A stretch of DNA of 64,000 bases from Pseudomonas neustonica (GTDB lineage: Bacteria > Pseudomonadota > Gammaproteobacteria > Pseudomonadales > Pseudomonadaceae), in NCBI RefSeq assembly GCF_003797945.1, contig NZ_RKKU01000015.1, forward strand, positions 31,591 through 95,590, in the 5' to 3' direction. Under the pieces are notes generated by a model that was not told where the DNA came from, made no database searches, and saw nothing but the letters and a program-made list of their open reading frames with translations. Below, piece after piece: positions 33,760 through 42,864 of this stretch; the stretch's first letter is position 1; each line of letters begins with the position of its first letter. Both the position numbers and the translations under genes were made by a program.

Positions 33760-34656
33760 TCAATCAAACAGGCGGTCGTGCGGTAGGCTTTGGGTTGGGC
33801 TGAGGCGCTCTGGTTGCCAGTGCGCGATAGCCCATTCCAGTTGCTTTTCAACGCTGGCACTGCGTAACGAGGCTGGCGGTTGCTGGGCCAATGCCTGCAA
33901 GGCGCGGAACAGTTCAGCCGGCGCCCTGGTCGGATCCAGAGGGGTTGAACCGAGTCTTTTGCTCAGCTTCTCGCCATCGGCGCGCAGTAACAGCGGAATG
34001 TGCAGGTAGCGCGGCAGCGGCTGGCCCAGTAGCTGGTAGATCCACTGTTGGCGGGGCGTCGAGTCAAGCAGGTCGGCGCCGCGCACTACGTCGGTTATCC
34101 CCTGCGCTATATCGTCCAGCACCACCGCCAGTTGATAGGCATAGATGCCGTCGCGGCGGCGGATGATGAAATCTCCCAGAGTAGTCGTCAGGTCCTGGGT
34201 GAACGGCGGCTGCAGGCGGTCCATCGTGGTAATGGGCTGCTCCGGGACGATCAGCCGAACCGCATGATCTTCAGCGGGAGGCAGTTGACGGTGGCGGCAG
34301 GTGCCAGGATAGACGCCACCGAATTCGGCCAGTTGGCGGCGTGAGCAGTCACAATAATAGGCTTGTCCTTGCGCCAGCCATTGATCGATCTGGGCTGCAT
34401 ACAGGCCGAGTCGGCGGTGCTGGTAAAGTATGTCGCCATCGCTGTGCATGCCGTAGCAGGCTAGCGTATCGATGATGTGTTCGCTGGCGCCGGCGATGCT
34501 GCGCGGTTGATCCAGATCTTCCATCCGGATTAGCCATTGGCCTTGCTGCTGGCGTGCGTCCAGATAGCTGGCAAGTGCCGCAACCAGAGAGCCAAAGTGC
34601 AGGTAACCGCTAGGGGTAGGTGCGAAGCGTCCGATGTAGGGGGCTGCTGAGTGCAT
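33760..34656 (-). CDS. gluQ: Glutamyl-Q tRNA(Asp) synthetase
   Basis: The 298-residue truncated glutamyl-tRNA synthetase paralogue attaches Glu to the queuosine base of tRNA(Asp). It has 'GRFAPTPSGYLHFGSLVAALASYLDAR' (HIGH-like), KLSKR near residue 233 and the zinc-binding set CDC...C ('YYCDCSRRQLAEFGGVYPGTCRH'). It lacks the anticodon-binding domain, as expected. It follows dksA by 66 bases on the same strand, the usual Pseudomonas order. The gene symbol gluQ/yadB is by family. Confidence 0.95.
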   Translation of the reverse strand: MHSAAPYIGRFAPTPSGYLHFGSLVAALASYLDARQQQGQWLIRMEDLDQPRSIAGASEHIIDTLACYGMHSDGDILYQHRRLGLYAAQIDQWLAQGQAYYCDCSRRQLAEFGGVYPGTCRHRQLPPAEDHAVRLIVPEQPITTMDRLQPPFTQDLTTTLGDFIIRRRDGIYAYQLAVVLDDIAQGITDVVRGADLLDSTPRQQWIYQLLGQPLPRYLHIPLLLRADGEKLSKRLGSTPLDPTRAPAELFRALQALAQQPPASLRSASVEKQLEWAIAHWQPERLSPTQSLPHDRLFD

Positions 34657-34722
34657 ATCGGCCGGTCAGACGGGGAATGAGCGCAGGCTGCGATGAGGCA
34701 GCCTGCGGACCACAGGTAAGGC

Positions 34723-35166
34723 TTAGCTGCCGACCTGCTTTTCCTTGATTTCTGCCAGCGTCTTGCAATCGATGCAGAGGGTAGCAGTAGGGCGTGCTTC
34801 CAAACGGCGAATACCGATTTCGACACCACAGGAATCACAGAAGCCGTAGTCGTCTTCTTCGATACGCTGCATGGTCTGGTCGATCTTCTTGATCAGCTTG
34901 CGCTCGCGATCACGGGCGCGCAGCTCCAGGCTGAACTCTTCTTCCTGGCTGGCACGGTCTGCCGGATCAGGGAAGTTAGCTGCCTCGTCCTGCATGTGGT
35001 GCACGGTGCGGTCGACTTCTTCCATCAATTCCTTTTTCCAGGTATTGAGGATGTTGGCGAAATGCTCGAGCTGCTGCTCGTTCATATACTCTTCGCCCTT
35101 TTTTTCTACATAAGGGACGAAGCCGCGGATCAACATTGATGTTTTTTGCTTGGCATTGCTGGGCAT
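34723..35166 (-). CDS. dksA: RNA polymerase-binding transcription factor DksA
   Basis: The 147-residue DksA enters the RNA polymerase secondary channel with ppGpp. The coiled-coil tip has DPADRA with the key acidic pair ('FPDPADRASQEEEFSL', about 67-82). The four-Cys zinc finger is CDSCG and CIDCKTLAEIKEKQ. I chose the ATG at 35166 (MPSNAKQ), behind GAGGCGG. An upstream in-frame start adds 27 residues without family resemblance. It is divergent from the aminotransferase gene. Confidence 0.96.
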   Translation of the reverse strand: MPSNAKQKTSMLIRGFVPYVEKKGEEYMNEQQLEHFANILNTWKKELMEEVDRTVHHMQDEAANFPDPADRASQEEEFSLELRARDRERKLIKKIDQTMQRIEEDDYGFCDSCGVEIGIRRLEARPTATLCIDCKTLAEIKEKQVGS

Positions 35167-35385
35167 GAGAACCGCCTCACTTTTTGCTCGATCTTCCTGT
35201 TCCAGGTCCCACATACACAACCTGATGACTCGGCCGGTGGCCTGCAAGCGGGCAAAGCTACCAGAACCTGATCGCCTCCGCTACTGTTTAGCGCCAGAAG
35301 GTGTAACCGCTGACATTTCCGGCACTGCAGGCCCGCGTCTGGCACGGTATGATCGCGGCACATTCAGTTAGTTCAGGACGTTTAC

Positions 35386-36564
35386 ATGTCTCAGCAGCGC
35401 TGGGCCCAACGGGTTCAGGAAATTCAGCCTTTTCATGTCATGGCGGTGCTTGCGCGGGCGCGCGAGTTGGAAGCGGCGGGACGTGATGTCATTCATATGG
35501 AAATTGGTGAGCCGGACTTCACGACCCCCGAGCCGATCATTCGCGCCGGGCAGCAGGCGCTGGCTGACGGCCGCACTGGTTATACGCCGGCACTAGGCTT
35601 GCCAGCATTGCGTGAAGCCATCGCTGGTCTTTACGCGCAGCGCTATGGCATTGACCTTGACCCGGCGCGGGTGGTGGTAACGCCTGGTGGTTCGGCTGCG
35701 TTGTTACTGATCAGCGCGCTCTTGGTCGAGCCGGGCAAAAAAGTACTGATGGCCGATCCGGCCTACCCCTGCAATCGCCACTTTTTACGGCTGGTGGAAG
35801 GGCGCGCCGTGTTGGTCCCCACTGGACCGGAAACACGCTACCAGTTGACGCCCGAATTGATCGAGCAGCATTGGGATAGCGATTGCGTTGCCGTGTTAGC
35901 CGCCTCGCCGGCAAACCCGACCGGCACCTTGCTTGAGCGCGACGAGTTGGCCGCCATGTCTGCTACCTGCCGTCGACTGGGTGCTGAGTTGATTGTCGAC
36001 GAGATTTACCACGGCCTGACTTATGGTGTGGATGCCTGCTCGGTGCTGAATGTCGCGGACGACGCCTTCGTGCTCAATAGTTTTTCCAAATACTTCGGCA
36101 TGACCGGGTGGCGTCTGGGCTGGCTGGTCGCTCCCAGGGATGCGGTGCCGGCACTGGAAAAACTCGCGCAGAATCTCTATATCTGCGCCCCGCATATGGC
36201 GCAGCAGGCAGCACTGGCGGCGTTCAATGAACAAAGCCGGGAGATCTGCGAAGTGCGCCGAGAGGCGTTTCAGGCGCGCCGTGATTTTCTATTGCCGTCG
36301 CTACGTCAGCTTGGCTTCAGTATTCCGGTGACCCCGCAGGGGGCGTTCTATTTATATGCAGATATGCAGGCATTGGGTGGCGATAGTCAGCAGCTATGTC
36401 AGCATGTCATTGATACCGAGTTTTTGGCCCTGACGCCGGGCCTGGACTTTGGCCAGTACCGTGCTGACCAGCACCTGCGGTTTGCCTACACCACCTCGCT
36501 TGAGCGGCTTGAACAGGGTGTTGAGCGTTTGGCTCGCGCGCTGCAAAGCTGGCCTGCATGCTGA
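35386..36564 (+). CDS. Class I/II pyridoxal-phosphate aminotransferase
   Basis: The 392-residue aminotransferase has the PLP-Lys motif 'SFSKYFGMTGWRLGW' (Lys near 226), 'VIHMEIGEPDFTTPEPI', 'ASPANPTGT' and 'VDEIYHGLTYG'. It belongs to the aspartate aminotransferase-like group. The substrate cannot be told from sequence. It is divergent from dksA and overlaps sfsA by 7 bases. Confidence 0.9.
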   Translation: MSQQRWAQRVQEIQPFHVMAVLARARELEAAGRDVIHMEIGEPDFTTPEPIIRAGQQALADGRTGYTPALGLPALREAIAGLYAQRYGIDLDPARVVVTPGGSAALLLISALLVEPGKKVLMADPAYPCNRHFLRLVEGRAVLVPTGPETRYQLTPELIEQHWDSDCVAVLAASPANPTGTLLERDELAAMSATCRRLGAELIVDEIYHGLTYGVDACSVLNVADDAFVLNSFSKYFGMTGWRLGWLVAPRDAVPALEKLAQNLYICAPHMAQQAALAAFNEQSREICEVRREAFQARRDFLLPSLRQLGFSIPVTPQGAFYLYADMQALGGDSQQLCQHVIDTEFLALTPGLDFGQYRADQHLRFAYTTSLERLEQGVERLARALQSWPAC

Positions 36565-37265
36565 TCCCCTTTGAGGTGCCGCTGACACCCGCACGGCTGA
36601 TCAAGCGCTACAAGCGCTTTCTGGCCGATGTGCAGCTGGAAGATGGTCGTGAGCTAACCGTGCATTGTCCGAATACCGGATCAATGCGCAATTGTGGGCA
36701 ACCCGGTGATCGGGTTTGGCTCCGGTTAGAAAATAAGCCGGGGCGCAAGTTGCCGGGTGGTTGGGAGTTGGTTGAAGTTGCGCCAGGCGAACTGGCCTGC
36801 ATTCACAGTGCGCGCGCCAACAAGGTGGTGGCGGCGGCTCTACAGGCCAGCCTGATTACGCCGCTAGCCGGTTACACGCAGCAGCGCGCAGAGGTGAGTT
36901 TGCGCAAAGGCGGGAGTCGCTTTGATTTTCTATTATCCGACCCGGACGAGTGTGTCGTTGAAGTTAAAAGTGTGACCCTGGCGCTGGGCGCAGGTGAGGG
37001 TGCTTTTCCTGACGCGGTTAGCGCGCGTGGGCAGAAGCATCTGATCGAATTGACCGAGCTTGCCGCCAATGGGCGTCGTGCCTGCCTGTTGTTTTGCGTG
37101 ATGCATTCCGGAATTGACCGGGTTCGGCCAGCCGATGAAATCGATCCTGAGTATGGCCGCTTGTTGCGCGCGGCGGTGGCGGCCGGGGTTGCTGTGCTGG
37201 CCTGGTCGGTCTGGCCAACGCCGCAGGGCTTGCAGGTGCGAGGTGAGCTGCCGGTCTTGCTCTAG
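36558..37265 (+). CDS. sfsA: Sugar fermentation stimulation protein SfsA
   Basis: The 235-residue protein matches SfsA throughout: 'RYKRFLADVQLEDGRELTVHCPNTGSMRNCGQPG', 'EVKSVTLALGAGEGAFPDAVSARGQKHLIEL' and 'VMHSGIDRVRPADEIDPEYG'. An N-terminal OB-like fold precedes a nuclease-like domain, and the family is linked to maltose gene expression and cAMP-CRP. The exact activity is unsettled. The start lies inside the end of the aminotransferase gene. Confidence 0.93.
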   Translation: MLIPFEVPLTPARLIKRYKRFLADVQLEDGRELTVHCPNTGSMRNCGQPGDRVWLRLENKPGRKLPGGWELVEVAPGELACIHSARANKVVAAALQASLITPLAGYTQQRAEVSLRKGGSRFDFLLSDPDECVVEVKSVTLALGAGEGAFPDAVSARGQKHLIELTELAANGRRACLLFCVMHSGIDRVRPADEIDPEYGRLLRAAVAAGVAVLAWSVWPTPQGLQVRGELPVLL

Positions 37266-37292
37266 CAGACTATTGTCGAAAGCGGTTGTGTG

Positions 37293-37628
37293 TTAATCAA
37301 GCCAGACTTGTTGATCGCGGATATAGCATGGGCGTTGTTGCAACGACTGCCCCGCGCAGGGCCCGGCAACACACTCGCCGGACTCCGGCAGAAACAGTGC
37401 ACCGTGGGTGGCACACTGAATCAAGCGGTTTGAGCTGTCGAGAAACTGATCGGCTACCCACTCCAGCGGCACGCCACGATGCGGACAGCGATTTTCATAG
37501 ACGAAAACCTGCTCGCCCTGACGCACCGCAAACAGCGCCTGACCCCGGTGGTGAAAGCCTTTGCTGCCATAAAGCGGAAGCTCGTCCAGCTGGCAAAGGG
37601 GGGCAGGCAGTACATCATTATTAGTCAT
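37293..37628 (-). CDS. Rieske [2Fe-2S] ferredoxin-like protein
   Basis: The 111-residue protein binds a Rieske cluster through CPHRG (about 57-61) and CATHGALF (about 80-87), as expected for soluble dioxygenase-type ferredoxins. An extra Cys follows in 'GECVAGPCAG'. I chose the ATG at 37628 (MTNNDVLP). It is probably an electron carrier; the partner is unknown. It is convergent with sfsA (gap 27 bases) and 43 bases downstream of the haem receptor gene. Confidence 0.88.
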   Translation of the reverse strand: MTNNDVLPAPLCQLDELPLYGSKGFHHRGQALFAVRQGEQVFVYENRCPHRGVPLEWVADQFLDSSNRLIQCATHGALFLPESGECVAGPCAGQSLQQRPCYIRDQQVWLD

Positions 37629-37671
37629 GCCGCGATTATCGCCGCCGCGCCGCCGCTTGGCCAGTTCTGCC

Positions 37672-39870
37672 TCAGATCTCCCAGACGATGTTGACGCTGG
37701 CGTTGCGGCCTGGCTGGCTATAGCGGGCAACGCCGGCTTGAGTCGAGGGCAGGCCGCGAACATCGGTCCAATTCCAGTATTGCTTATCGGTCAGGTTGTA
37801 AACCCCGCCGTTGAGTTGCACGCCTTCAGTGATTTGCCAGTAAGCGGTGAGATCAAGCAAGCCGTAACCCGCAGGCTGATACTGATTGGCGGTTTCAGTT
37901 TCGTCGATGCGCGATTTGTCGGCGACCAGGGTCCAGATCAGTTCACCACCATAGCGACTGGCTGGCTCGTCATAGCCAAGGCCCATCACGCCCTTGAGCG
38001 GGTCAATGCTGTTGATCGGCTGATCAGACTCTTCGTCGGTGCCGTGGGCATAGGCGAGGCTGCCGCGCAGCCGCGAACCCAGGGGCAGGCCGAGGGTGTC
38101 CAGGTACAGCTCACCTTCAGCTTCAGCGCCGTAAATGGTGACTTTGTCGAGGTTGACGTACTGAAACTCGCCGAATGGAAATCCGGGGGCTGCTGATGGC
38201 CGGCTGACTTGTTCGATAAAGTTGTCATAGCGGTTGTAGAAGGCCGCCACGCCAAAACTACCGGCGCTGTAGTTGCCGCGCAAACCTATCTCGTAGCTGT
38301 CGCTGGTCTCCGCCTCAAGGTCCTGATTAGCCAGGGTTCGGTACATGCCCGGGTTTTCAAACTCACCGAAGATTTCAATCGCCTGCGGTGCCCGGAAGCC
38401 CGCTGCATATTGCGCGTAGACGCTGTGCTCCGGGTTGATGGCGTAGCTGATGCTGAGCTTGGGTGATAGCGCGGAATCGCTGTAACTGGCTGGGTCATCG
38501 TCCGCCGGGTTGGTGTTGAGATACTGCTGGGTCACATCCGGTTTCATGCGGTAATGGTCGTAGCGCAGGCCCGGTGTGATGGTCCAGCTGCCGATGCGGA
38601 TACGATCTTGCACGAAGGCCGCCAGCTCGAGCGTAGTTGGATCAGGGAAGTCGCTGGATGGTGGCTCGGCGGTGACAATACCGCTGCTGATATCGCGCTG
38701 TTGGCCGAGGCGCAAATCATCATTTCTCAGGCGCTTGGCGTCTATGCCATAAATCAGCTTGTGGTCGCTGCTGCCCCAGATCAGATCCTTCTCCAGTTGA
38801 GCGTTTAAGGCCCAGAGTTTTTCGCTGTAGCGCGAGTCGCGGGTGCGGTAGACGGCTGTGCCCCCGGAGACTCTATCCTGCAAGGTTTGCTGGCGGTTCT
38901 CGCTATCTTGGTAACTGAGCTGCCAACTGAGGCGGTCGACTAACAGGCTGTCCAACTGCATCAGGTGTTGCAGGCTGAAACGATCACGCGTTATCTGATC
39001 GTCCGCCTGCGAGGTGCGCGTGGTCGCAGTGTTGCTGTATTCGCTAAGCAGTCGCGTGTCGGCATCGTCTTTAAAGTGCTCGTAGGTCAATTGCAGGCGG
39101 CCGCCATCACTGTAATCCCAGCCGAGCTTGGCCATCAGGTTGTCGGTCGTAAAGTCGACGGGGTTGGCCTGCTCGCGGCTGCTGCCGCTGCCGCCTTTAC
39201 CGCCATAGGTCTCCATCTCATGTCCGCTGCGACGGCCCAGGTGCAACATGGCGTCCCACTCGCCGCGGCGACCGGCCAGGGTGGTGCTGCGCAGCCAGCT
39301 GTTATCGGCGCTGTCATATCCCAGCTTGAAGCGTGCGTACTGGTCGTCGCCGGTGTGCAGATAGTCGCCCGCATCGCGGGTCAAAAACGAGACGGCGCCG
39401 CCAATGGCGTCGCTGCCGTACAGTGATGATGCCGGCCCGCGAATGATCTCTACCCGCTTGATGATATCCATATCTACGTAGTCGCGCTGGGCTGACAGGA
39501 AAGGTCCGAACGCGAAGGCATCCGGCACGCTGAGACCGTCGACCTGGGTTAATACGCGGTTGCCGCCAATGCCGCGAATGCTGACGCCTTCAGAGCCAAA
39601 GCGGCTCCCGGTGCCACCAACCGAGATACCGGGCTGGTAGCGCACCAGATCCTGAATAGTGTTGATGTTCTGGCGGTCGATCTGTTGTTCGTCGATGACG
39701 TCGACGCTGCCGGCAACATCGCCAACTCGCTCTTCCTGCCGCGTGGCTGTGACGGTGAGGGTATCAAACTGCCGTTTGGCAGGAGGCTCGGCCCATGCGG
39801 GCGCGCTCAGGGCGATCAGTAACCAGGGAAAGTAGTGCTTGGTGAGTGGCCTTGGATCAAAGGGCGCCAT
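37672..39870 (-). CDS. TonB-dependent haem/haemoglobin receptor
   Basis: The 732-residue outer-membrane receptor begins with a signal peptide ending APAWA (near residue 27). The TonB box region 'FDTLTVTATRQ' precedes a plug domain (about 45-160, 'QDLVRYQPGISVGGTGSRFGSEGVSIRGIGGNRVLTQVDG'). A 22-stranded barrel follows, containing 'AAGFRAPQAIEIFGEFENPG', the FRAP-type motif of haem receptors, and ending in the aromatic NIVWEI. I chose the ATG at 39870, behind AAGGAG. It is divergent from tonB-hemS-exbBD-hmuTUV across a Fur-box-like site, so haem is the likely ligand. The specific source protein is unknown. Confidence 0.92.
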   Translation of the reverse strand: MAPFDPRPLTKHYFPWLLIALSAPAWAEPPAKRQFDTLTVTATRQEERVGDVAGSVDVIDEQQIDRQNINTIQDLVRYQPGISVGGTGSRFGSEGVSIRGIGGNRVLTQVDGLSVPDAFAFGPFLSAQRDYVDMDIIKRVEIIRGPASSLYGSDAIGGAVSFLTRDAGDYLHTGDDQYARFKLGYDSADNSWLRSTTLAGRRGEWDAMLHLGRRSGHEMETYGGKGGSGSSREQANPVDFTTDNLMAKLGWDYSDGGRLQLTYEHFKDDADTRLLSEYSNTATTRTSQADDQITRDRFSLQHLMQLDSLLVDRLSWQLSYQDSENRQQTLQDRVSGGTAVYRTRDSRYSEKLWALNAQLEKDLIWGSSDHKLIYGIDAKRLRNDDLRLGQQRDISSGIVTAEPPSSDFPDPTTLELAAFVQDRIRIGSWTITPGLRYDHYRMKPDVTQQYLNTNPADDDPASYSDSALSPKLSISYAINPEHSVYAQYAAGFRAPQAIEIFGEFENPGMYRTLANQDLEAETSDSYEIGLRGNYSAGSFGVAAFYNRYDNFIEQVSRPSAAPGFPFGEFQYVNLDKVTIYGAEAEGELYLDTLGLPLGSRLRGSLAYAHGTDEESDQPINSIDPLKGVMGLGYDEPASRYGGELIWTLVADKSRIDETETANQYQPAGYGLLDLTAYWQITEGVQLNGGVYNLTDKQYWNWTDVRGLPSTQAGVARYSQPGRNASVNIVWEI

Positions 39871-39940
39871 GCGCAAACTCCTTGTGTCTGTTATCGGTGT
39901 TGGGGTTGTAAAGCGGTAGAGATTGAATAATAATCTAATA

Positions 39941-39959
39941 GTTAATGCAAATGATTATT
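39941..39959. promoter_or_regulatory. Fur box in the divergent haem promoter region
   Basis: GTTAATGCAAATGATTATT matches the 19-bp Fur consensus GATAATGATAATCATTATC at 14 positions. It lies in an AT-rich gap between the receptor gene (minus, 39870) and tonB (plus, 39998). A Fur site here would couple both units to iron limitation. Confidence 0.75.
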
Positions 39960-39997
39960 GTTAAGTTTAAATATGGATTGAGACGCCGGAGGCGGCA

Positions 39998-40696
39998 ATG
40001 AAGCAGACAAGGCAGGGAAACTCATTGCTCTGGTGGTGTGTGTTGGGTACGTCAGTAGTGGCTCACGGCTTGTGGCTTTATGTGTGCAGCGACTCGATGC
40101 TGGCAATGCCGCTCAGCCAGACGCCAACGGCGTCAGCTGCACCCTTGACGCTGCAATTTGTGCAAATGGCGCCCGCTGAGGAACCGTCTGCGCAGCCATC
40201 AAGTCCTGTCATGCCGTCAGCGAAGACGGTCCGGCATGCGCCGGCCGCAAGCGTTGCTGCTGCGCCGATAGCCAAGATGCCCGAACCGGTGGTTGCGGCG
40301 CAGCACCCGGTAGAGGCGCAAGAGCGGGAACCCGCAGGCATCTCGGCATCCCGTCACGCGCAAGTAACAGCTGATGTGCAGCAGCTCGCGTCAGCGCCAC
40401 TGGCGCAAACCTCGCCGGTAATTACCTCCGCCCCAGACTACCTCGCTCCACCTGCTGCTCCAGAGTATCCGCCGATGGCGCGCAAGCGTGGCTGGGAGGG
40501 CAAGGTCTGGCTGGAAATTCCAGTTAGTGCGCAGGGGCTTAGTGGCGAGCCGGTAGTGCTGCGCTCATCCGGCTTCGAGTTATTGGACCGAGCGGCGATT
40601 ACCGCTGCTCTGCAATGGCGCTTCAGGCCCGAGCAGCGCGCGGGGCGGCCGGTGGACACCCGGGTGCAGGTGCCTGTCGCCTTTGCGTTGCGTTGA
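39998..40696 (+). CDS. tonB: TonB energy transducer
   Basis: The 232-residue protein has one N-terminal anchor (about 10-28), a Pro/Ala-rich periplasmic linker (about 45-145) and the C-terminal TonB domain (about 150-232, 'APEYPPMARKRGWEGKVWLEIPV' and 'ALQWRFRPEQRAGRPVDT'). It passes energy from the ExbB-ExbD motor to outer-membrane receptors. The linker lacks the long EP/KP repeats of E. coli TonB. The ATG at 39998 follows GGAGGCGG. It heads the haem-uptake unit. Confidence 0.93.
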   Translation: MKQTRQGNSLLWWCVLGTSVVAHGLWLYVCSDSMLAMPLSQTPTASAAPLTLQFVQMAPAEEPSAQPSSPVMPSAKTVRHAPAASVAAAPIAKMPEPVVAAQHPVEAQEREPAGISASRHAQVTADVQQLASAPLAQTSPVITSAPDYLAPPAAPEYPPMARKRGWEGKVWLEIPVSAQGLSGEPVVLRSSGFELLDRAAITAALQWRFRPEQRAGRPVDTRVQVPVAFALR

Positions 40697-40746
40697 CCCT
40701 TTATCGGCGATGAGCGCCGGTACCCGAATGGAACAGGAGAGGACTA

Positions 40747-41814
40747 ATGATGATGCAACAGACTCAGCCGGGGTTCGCCGGTAACGATTTGCTTGATGCC
40801 TGGCGGCAACTGCGCGAGCAGCAGCCAGGGTTGCGCATACGCGACGGCGCGGCGCAGCTGAATGTCAGCGAAGCCGAGCTGGTTTACGCCTCGTTGGGAC
40901 GCGGCGTTCAGCGTCTGCAGGCCGACTGGCAGGGGCTGCTGCATGGTCTGCCCGCGCTGGGCCGTGTAATGGCATTAACCCGTAATGAGCACTGCGTGCA
41001 TGAACGGCACGGAGTCTACGACAACATTAGTATCGGCGGCAGCGGAAGCATGGGCTTGGTAGTCAACGGCGAGATCGATCTGCGCCTGTTTCTGCGCCAC
41101 TGGGCCAGCCTGTTCGCCGTTAGCGAAGAGCTCGCCAGCGGTGGAATGCGCCGCAGCTTTCAGGTGTTTGATCATCAGGGGCGAGCGGTACACAAGATTT
41201 ATCTGACCGACACCAGCAACGCTTCGGCCTGGTATGACCTCTGTGAGCAGTTGAGTGACGACAGCCCTGACGCCTTGACTATCGCCACCGCTGAAGCGAG
41301 AACTGCATCGCAGCCGGACCACCTGGTCGACCAGGCTGCGTTGCGCGAGGACTGGGCGCAGTTGATGGATACGCATCACTTTATGGCCCTGCTTAAGCGT
41401 CATTCCGTTGCTCGTGAACAGGCCTTGAGACTCGCCGGGGAGAGCTGGGCGGAACGCTTGCCGACGTCTGCATTGGCGCAGACCCTGGAGCAGGCTGCGG
41501 CCAGCCAGCAGCGCATCATGGTGTTTGTTGGTAATCACGGGTGTATTCAAATCCACAGCGGCCCGGTGCAGCGTCTGCGACGGCTGGGGGACTGGTATAA
41601 CGTGCTGGACCCGGCTTTCAGTCTGCACTTGCGTGAGACTGCCATCAGCCAGCTGTGGCGAGTGCGCAAGCCCACGGCAGACGGCATTGTCAGCTCGCTG
41701 GAAGCCTATGACTCCGACGGCGAACTAATCCTGCAATTGTTTGGTGAACGCAAGCCGGGTCAGCCCGAACAAGCCGTCTGGCGTGAGCTGGTAGAAAGCC
41801 ATGTGGGGGTATGA
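40747..41814 (+). CDS. hemS: Cytoplasmic haem chaperone/degrading factor HemS (PhuS)
   Basis: The 355-residue protein has two repeats of the HemS fold. The second carries 'VGNHGCIQIHSGPVQRLRRLGDWYNVLDPAFSLHLRE'. Its His in GNHG corresponds to the haem ligand of PhuS/HemS. These proteins accept imported haem and hand it to haem oxygenase. The start may be any of three clustered ATGs from 40747, behind AGGAGAGG. Its end overlaps exbB by 14 bases. No hemO lies in this window. Confidence 0.92.
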   Translation: MMMQQTQPGFAGNDLLDAWRQLREQQPGLRIRDGAAQLNVSEAELVYASLGRGVQRLQADWQGLLHGLPALGRVMALTRNEHCVHERHGVYDNISIGGSGSMGLVVNGEIDLRLFLRHWASLFAVSEELASGGMRRSFQVFDHQGRAVHKIYLTDTSNASAWYDLCEQLSDDSPDALTIATAEARTASQPDHLVDQAALREDWAQLMDTHHFMALLKRHSVAREQALRLAGESWAERLPTSALAQTLEQAAASQQRIMVFVGNHGCIQIHSGPVQRLRRLGDWYNVLDPAFSLHLRETAISQLWRVRKPTADGIVSSLEAYDSDGELILQLFGERKPGQPEQAVWRELVESHVGV

Positions 41815-42451
41815 ATTGCCTGAGTGGTTCGCCGCGCAGGGTGGAATCGCCTGGCCCTTGCTGCTGTGCTCGGTGATCACCCTGGCGGTGTTGCTGGAGC
41901 GAGCCCTGGTATTGCTGTTGCTACCGTCGCTGGCAGCGCGCGACCTGCAGTTGGCGCGACAGCAGTGCGGTCAGCCGCTTGAGCCACGGCGGGTTCGTCG
42001 ATTCAGCTGGCAACAGGGAGTTGATTTGCTGCGCAGCCATCGGGGCGTGAGCAAGCCGCAGCGTGAGGATCTGGTCTCGGTCTGGTTGCTGGATGCCCGT
42101 CATTATCTGCAGCGAAGGCTACGTCTGCTGCAGCTGATTGGAGTGATGAGCCCAATGATTGGGCTCCTGGGTACGGTGCTGGGTTTATTGGTGATGTTTG
42201 CCGGAATCGCTGAGAGCGATAAAGCCGTCACCCCTAGCGTGCTGGCGGACGGCCTGTTTCAGGCGCTCTACAGCACTGCTTGGGGGCTGATTGTTGCTAT
42301 CGCCGCGCTGGGTGGTGGTCAGGCGTTAGGCTTGCTGGGTGCCACTTATATAGAGCGCATGCAGCAGCTGTTCAATCGCTGTCTTCTAATGCTCGACGGT
42401 ATTGGCGATGAGATACCTGCGACCACAGTCGAGAGGCCGGTAGCGGCATGA
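41801..42451 (+). CDS. exbB: ExbB-type proton channel protein
   Basis: The 216-residue inner-membrane protein of the MotA/TolQ/ExbB family has helix 1 at about 16-36 and the conserved core 'GVMSPMIGLLGTVLGLLVMFAGIAE' (about 110-134). A third helix follows with 'ALYSTAWGLIVAIAALGG'. It pairs with ExbD in the next gene (ATGA overlap) to energise TonB. The start lies inside the end of hemS. Confidence 0.9.
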   Translation: MWGYELPEWFAAQGGIAWPLLLCSVITLAVLLERALVLLLLPSLAARDLQLARQQCGQPLEPRRVRRFSWQQGVDLLRSHRGVSKPQREDLVSVWLLDARHYLQRRLRLLQLIGVMSPMIGLLGTVLGLLVMFAGIAESDKAVTPSVLADGLFQALYSTAWGLIVAIAALGGGQALGLLGATYIERMQQLFNRCLLMLDGIGDEIPATTVERPVAA

Positions 42452-42864
42452 TTGACCTACCTCAAGAGCCTGGAGCTGGCAGCCTAGTGGCGGATCTGAC
42501 GCCGCTGTTGGATGTGATTTTCATTGTGCTGGTGTTCCTGTTGCTGACTGCCAATACCCCCTTGTTGGAAATACCCGTGGCGCTGCCCGATAGCGACTCA
42601 GCTGCGCCTGTGGCGCAGCAAAAGGATAGCGAACGTGCCGCGTTGGTGCTGCATGCCGATGGTCATTGGCAGCTGGCAGAGGAGACCTTTGCCAGTTGGC
42701 CAGAGCTGCAAACGGCGTTGCAGAAACAGCTAACGCCCCCACCGCTGGACGTCGCGGTAGAAAAGGGCGCGCCAGCCACGCCCTTGTTAAAGCTGCTGGC
42801 CTGGCTAAATGCGGCTGAACGTAGCGATACCCGTTTATTGATGGAGCGATCTGATGCTGAATAA
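42448..42864 (+). CDS. exbD: ExbD-type energy transducer
   Basis: The 138-residue protein has a single N-terminal helix with the essential Asp in 'LTPLLDVIFIVLVFLLLTAN' (Asp near 23) and a small periplasmic domain. It works with ExbB and TonB. It overlaps exbB by four bases and hmuT by 11, so the unit is tightly coupled. Confidence 0.9.
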   Translation: MIDLPQEPGAGSLVADLTPLLDVIFIVLVFLLLTANTPLLEIPVALPDSDSAAPVAQQKDSERAALVLHADGHWQLAEETFASWPELQTALQKQLTPPPLDVAVEKGAPATPLLKLLAWLNAAERSDTRLLMERSDAE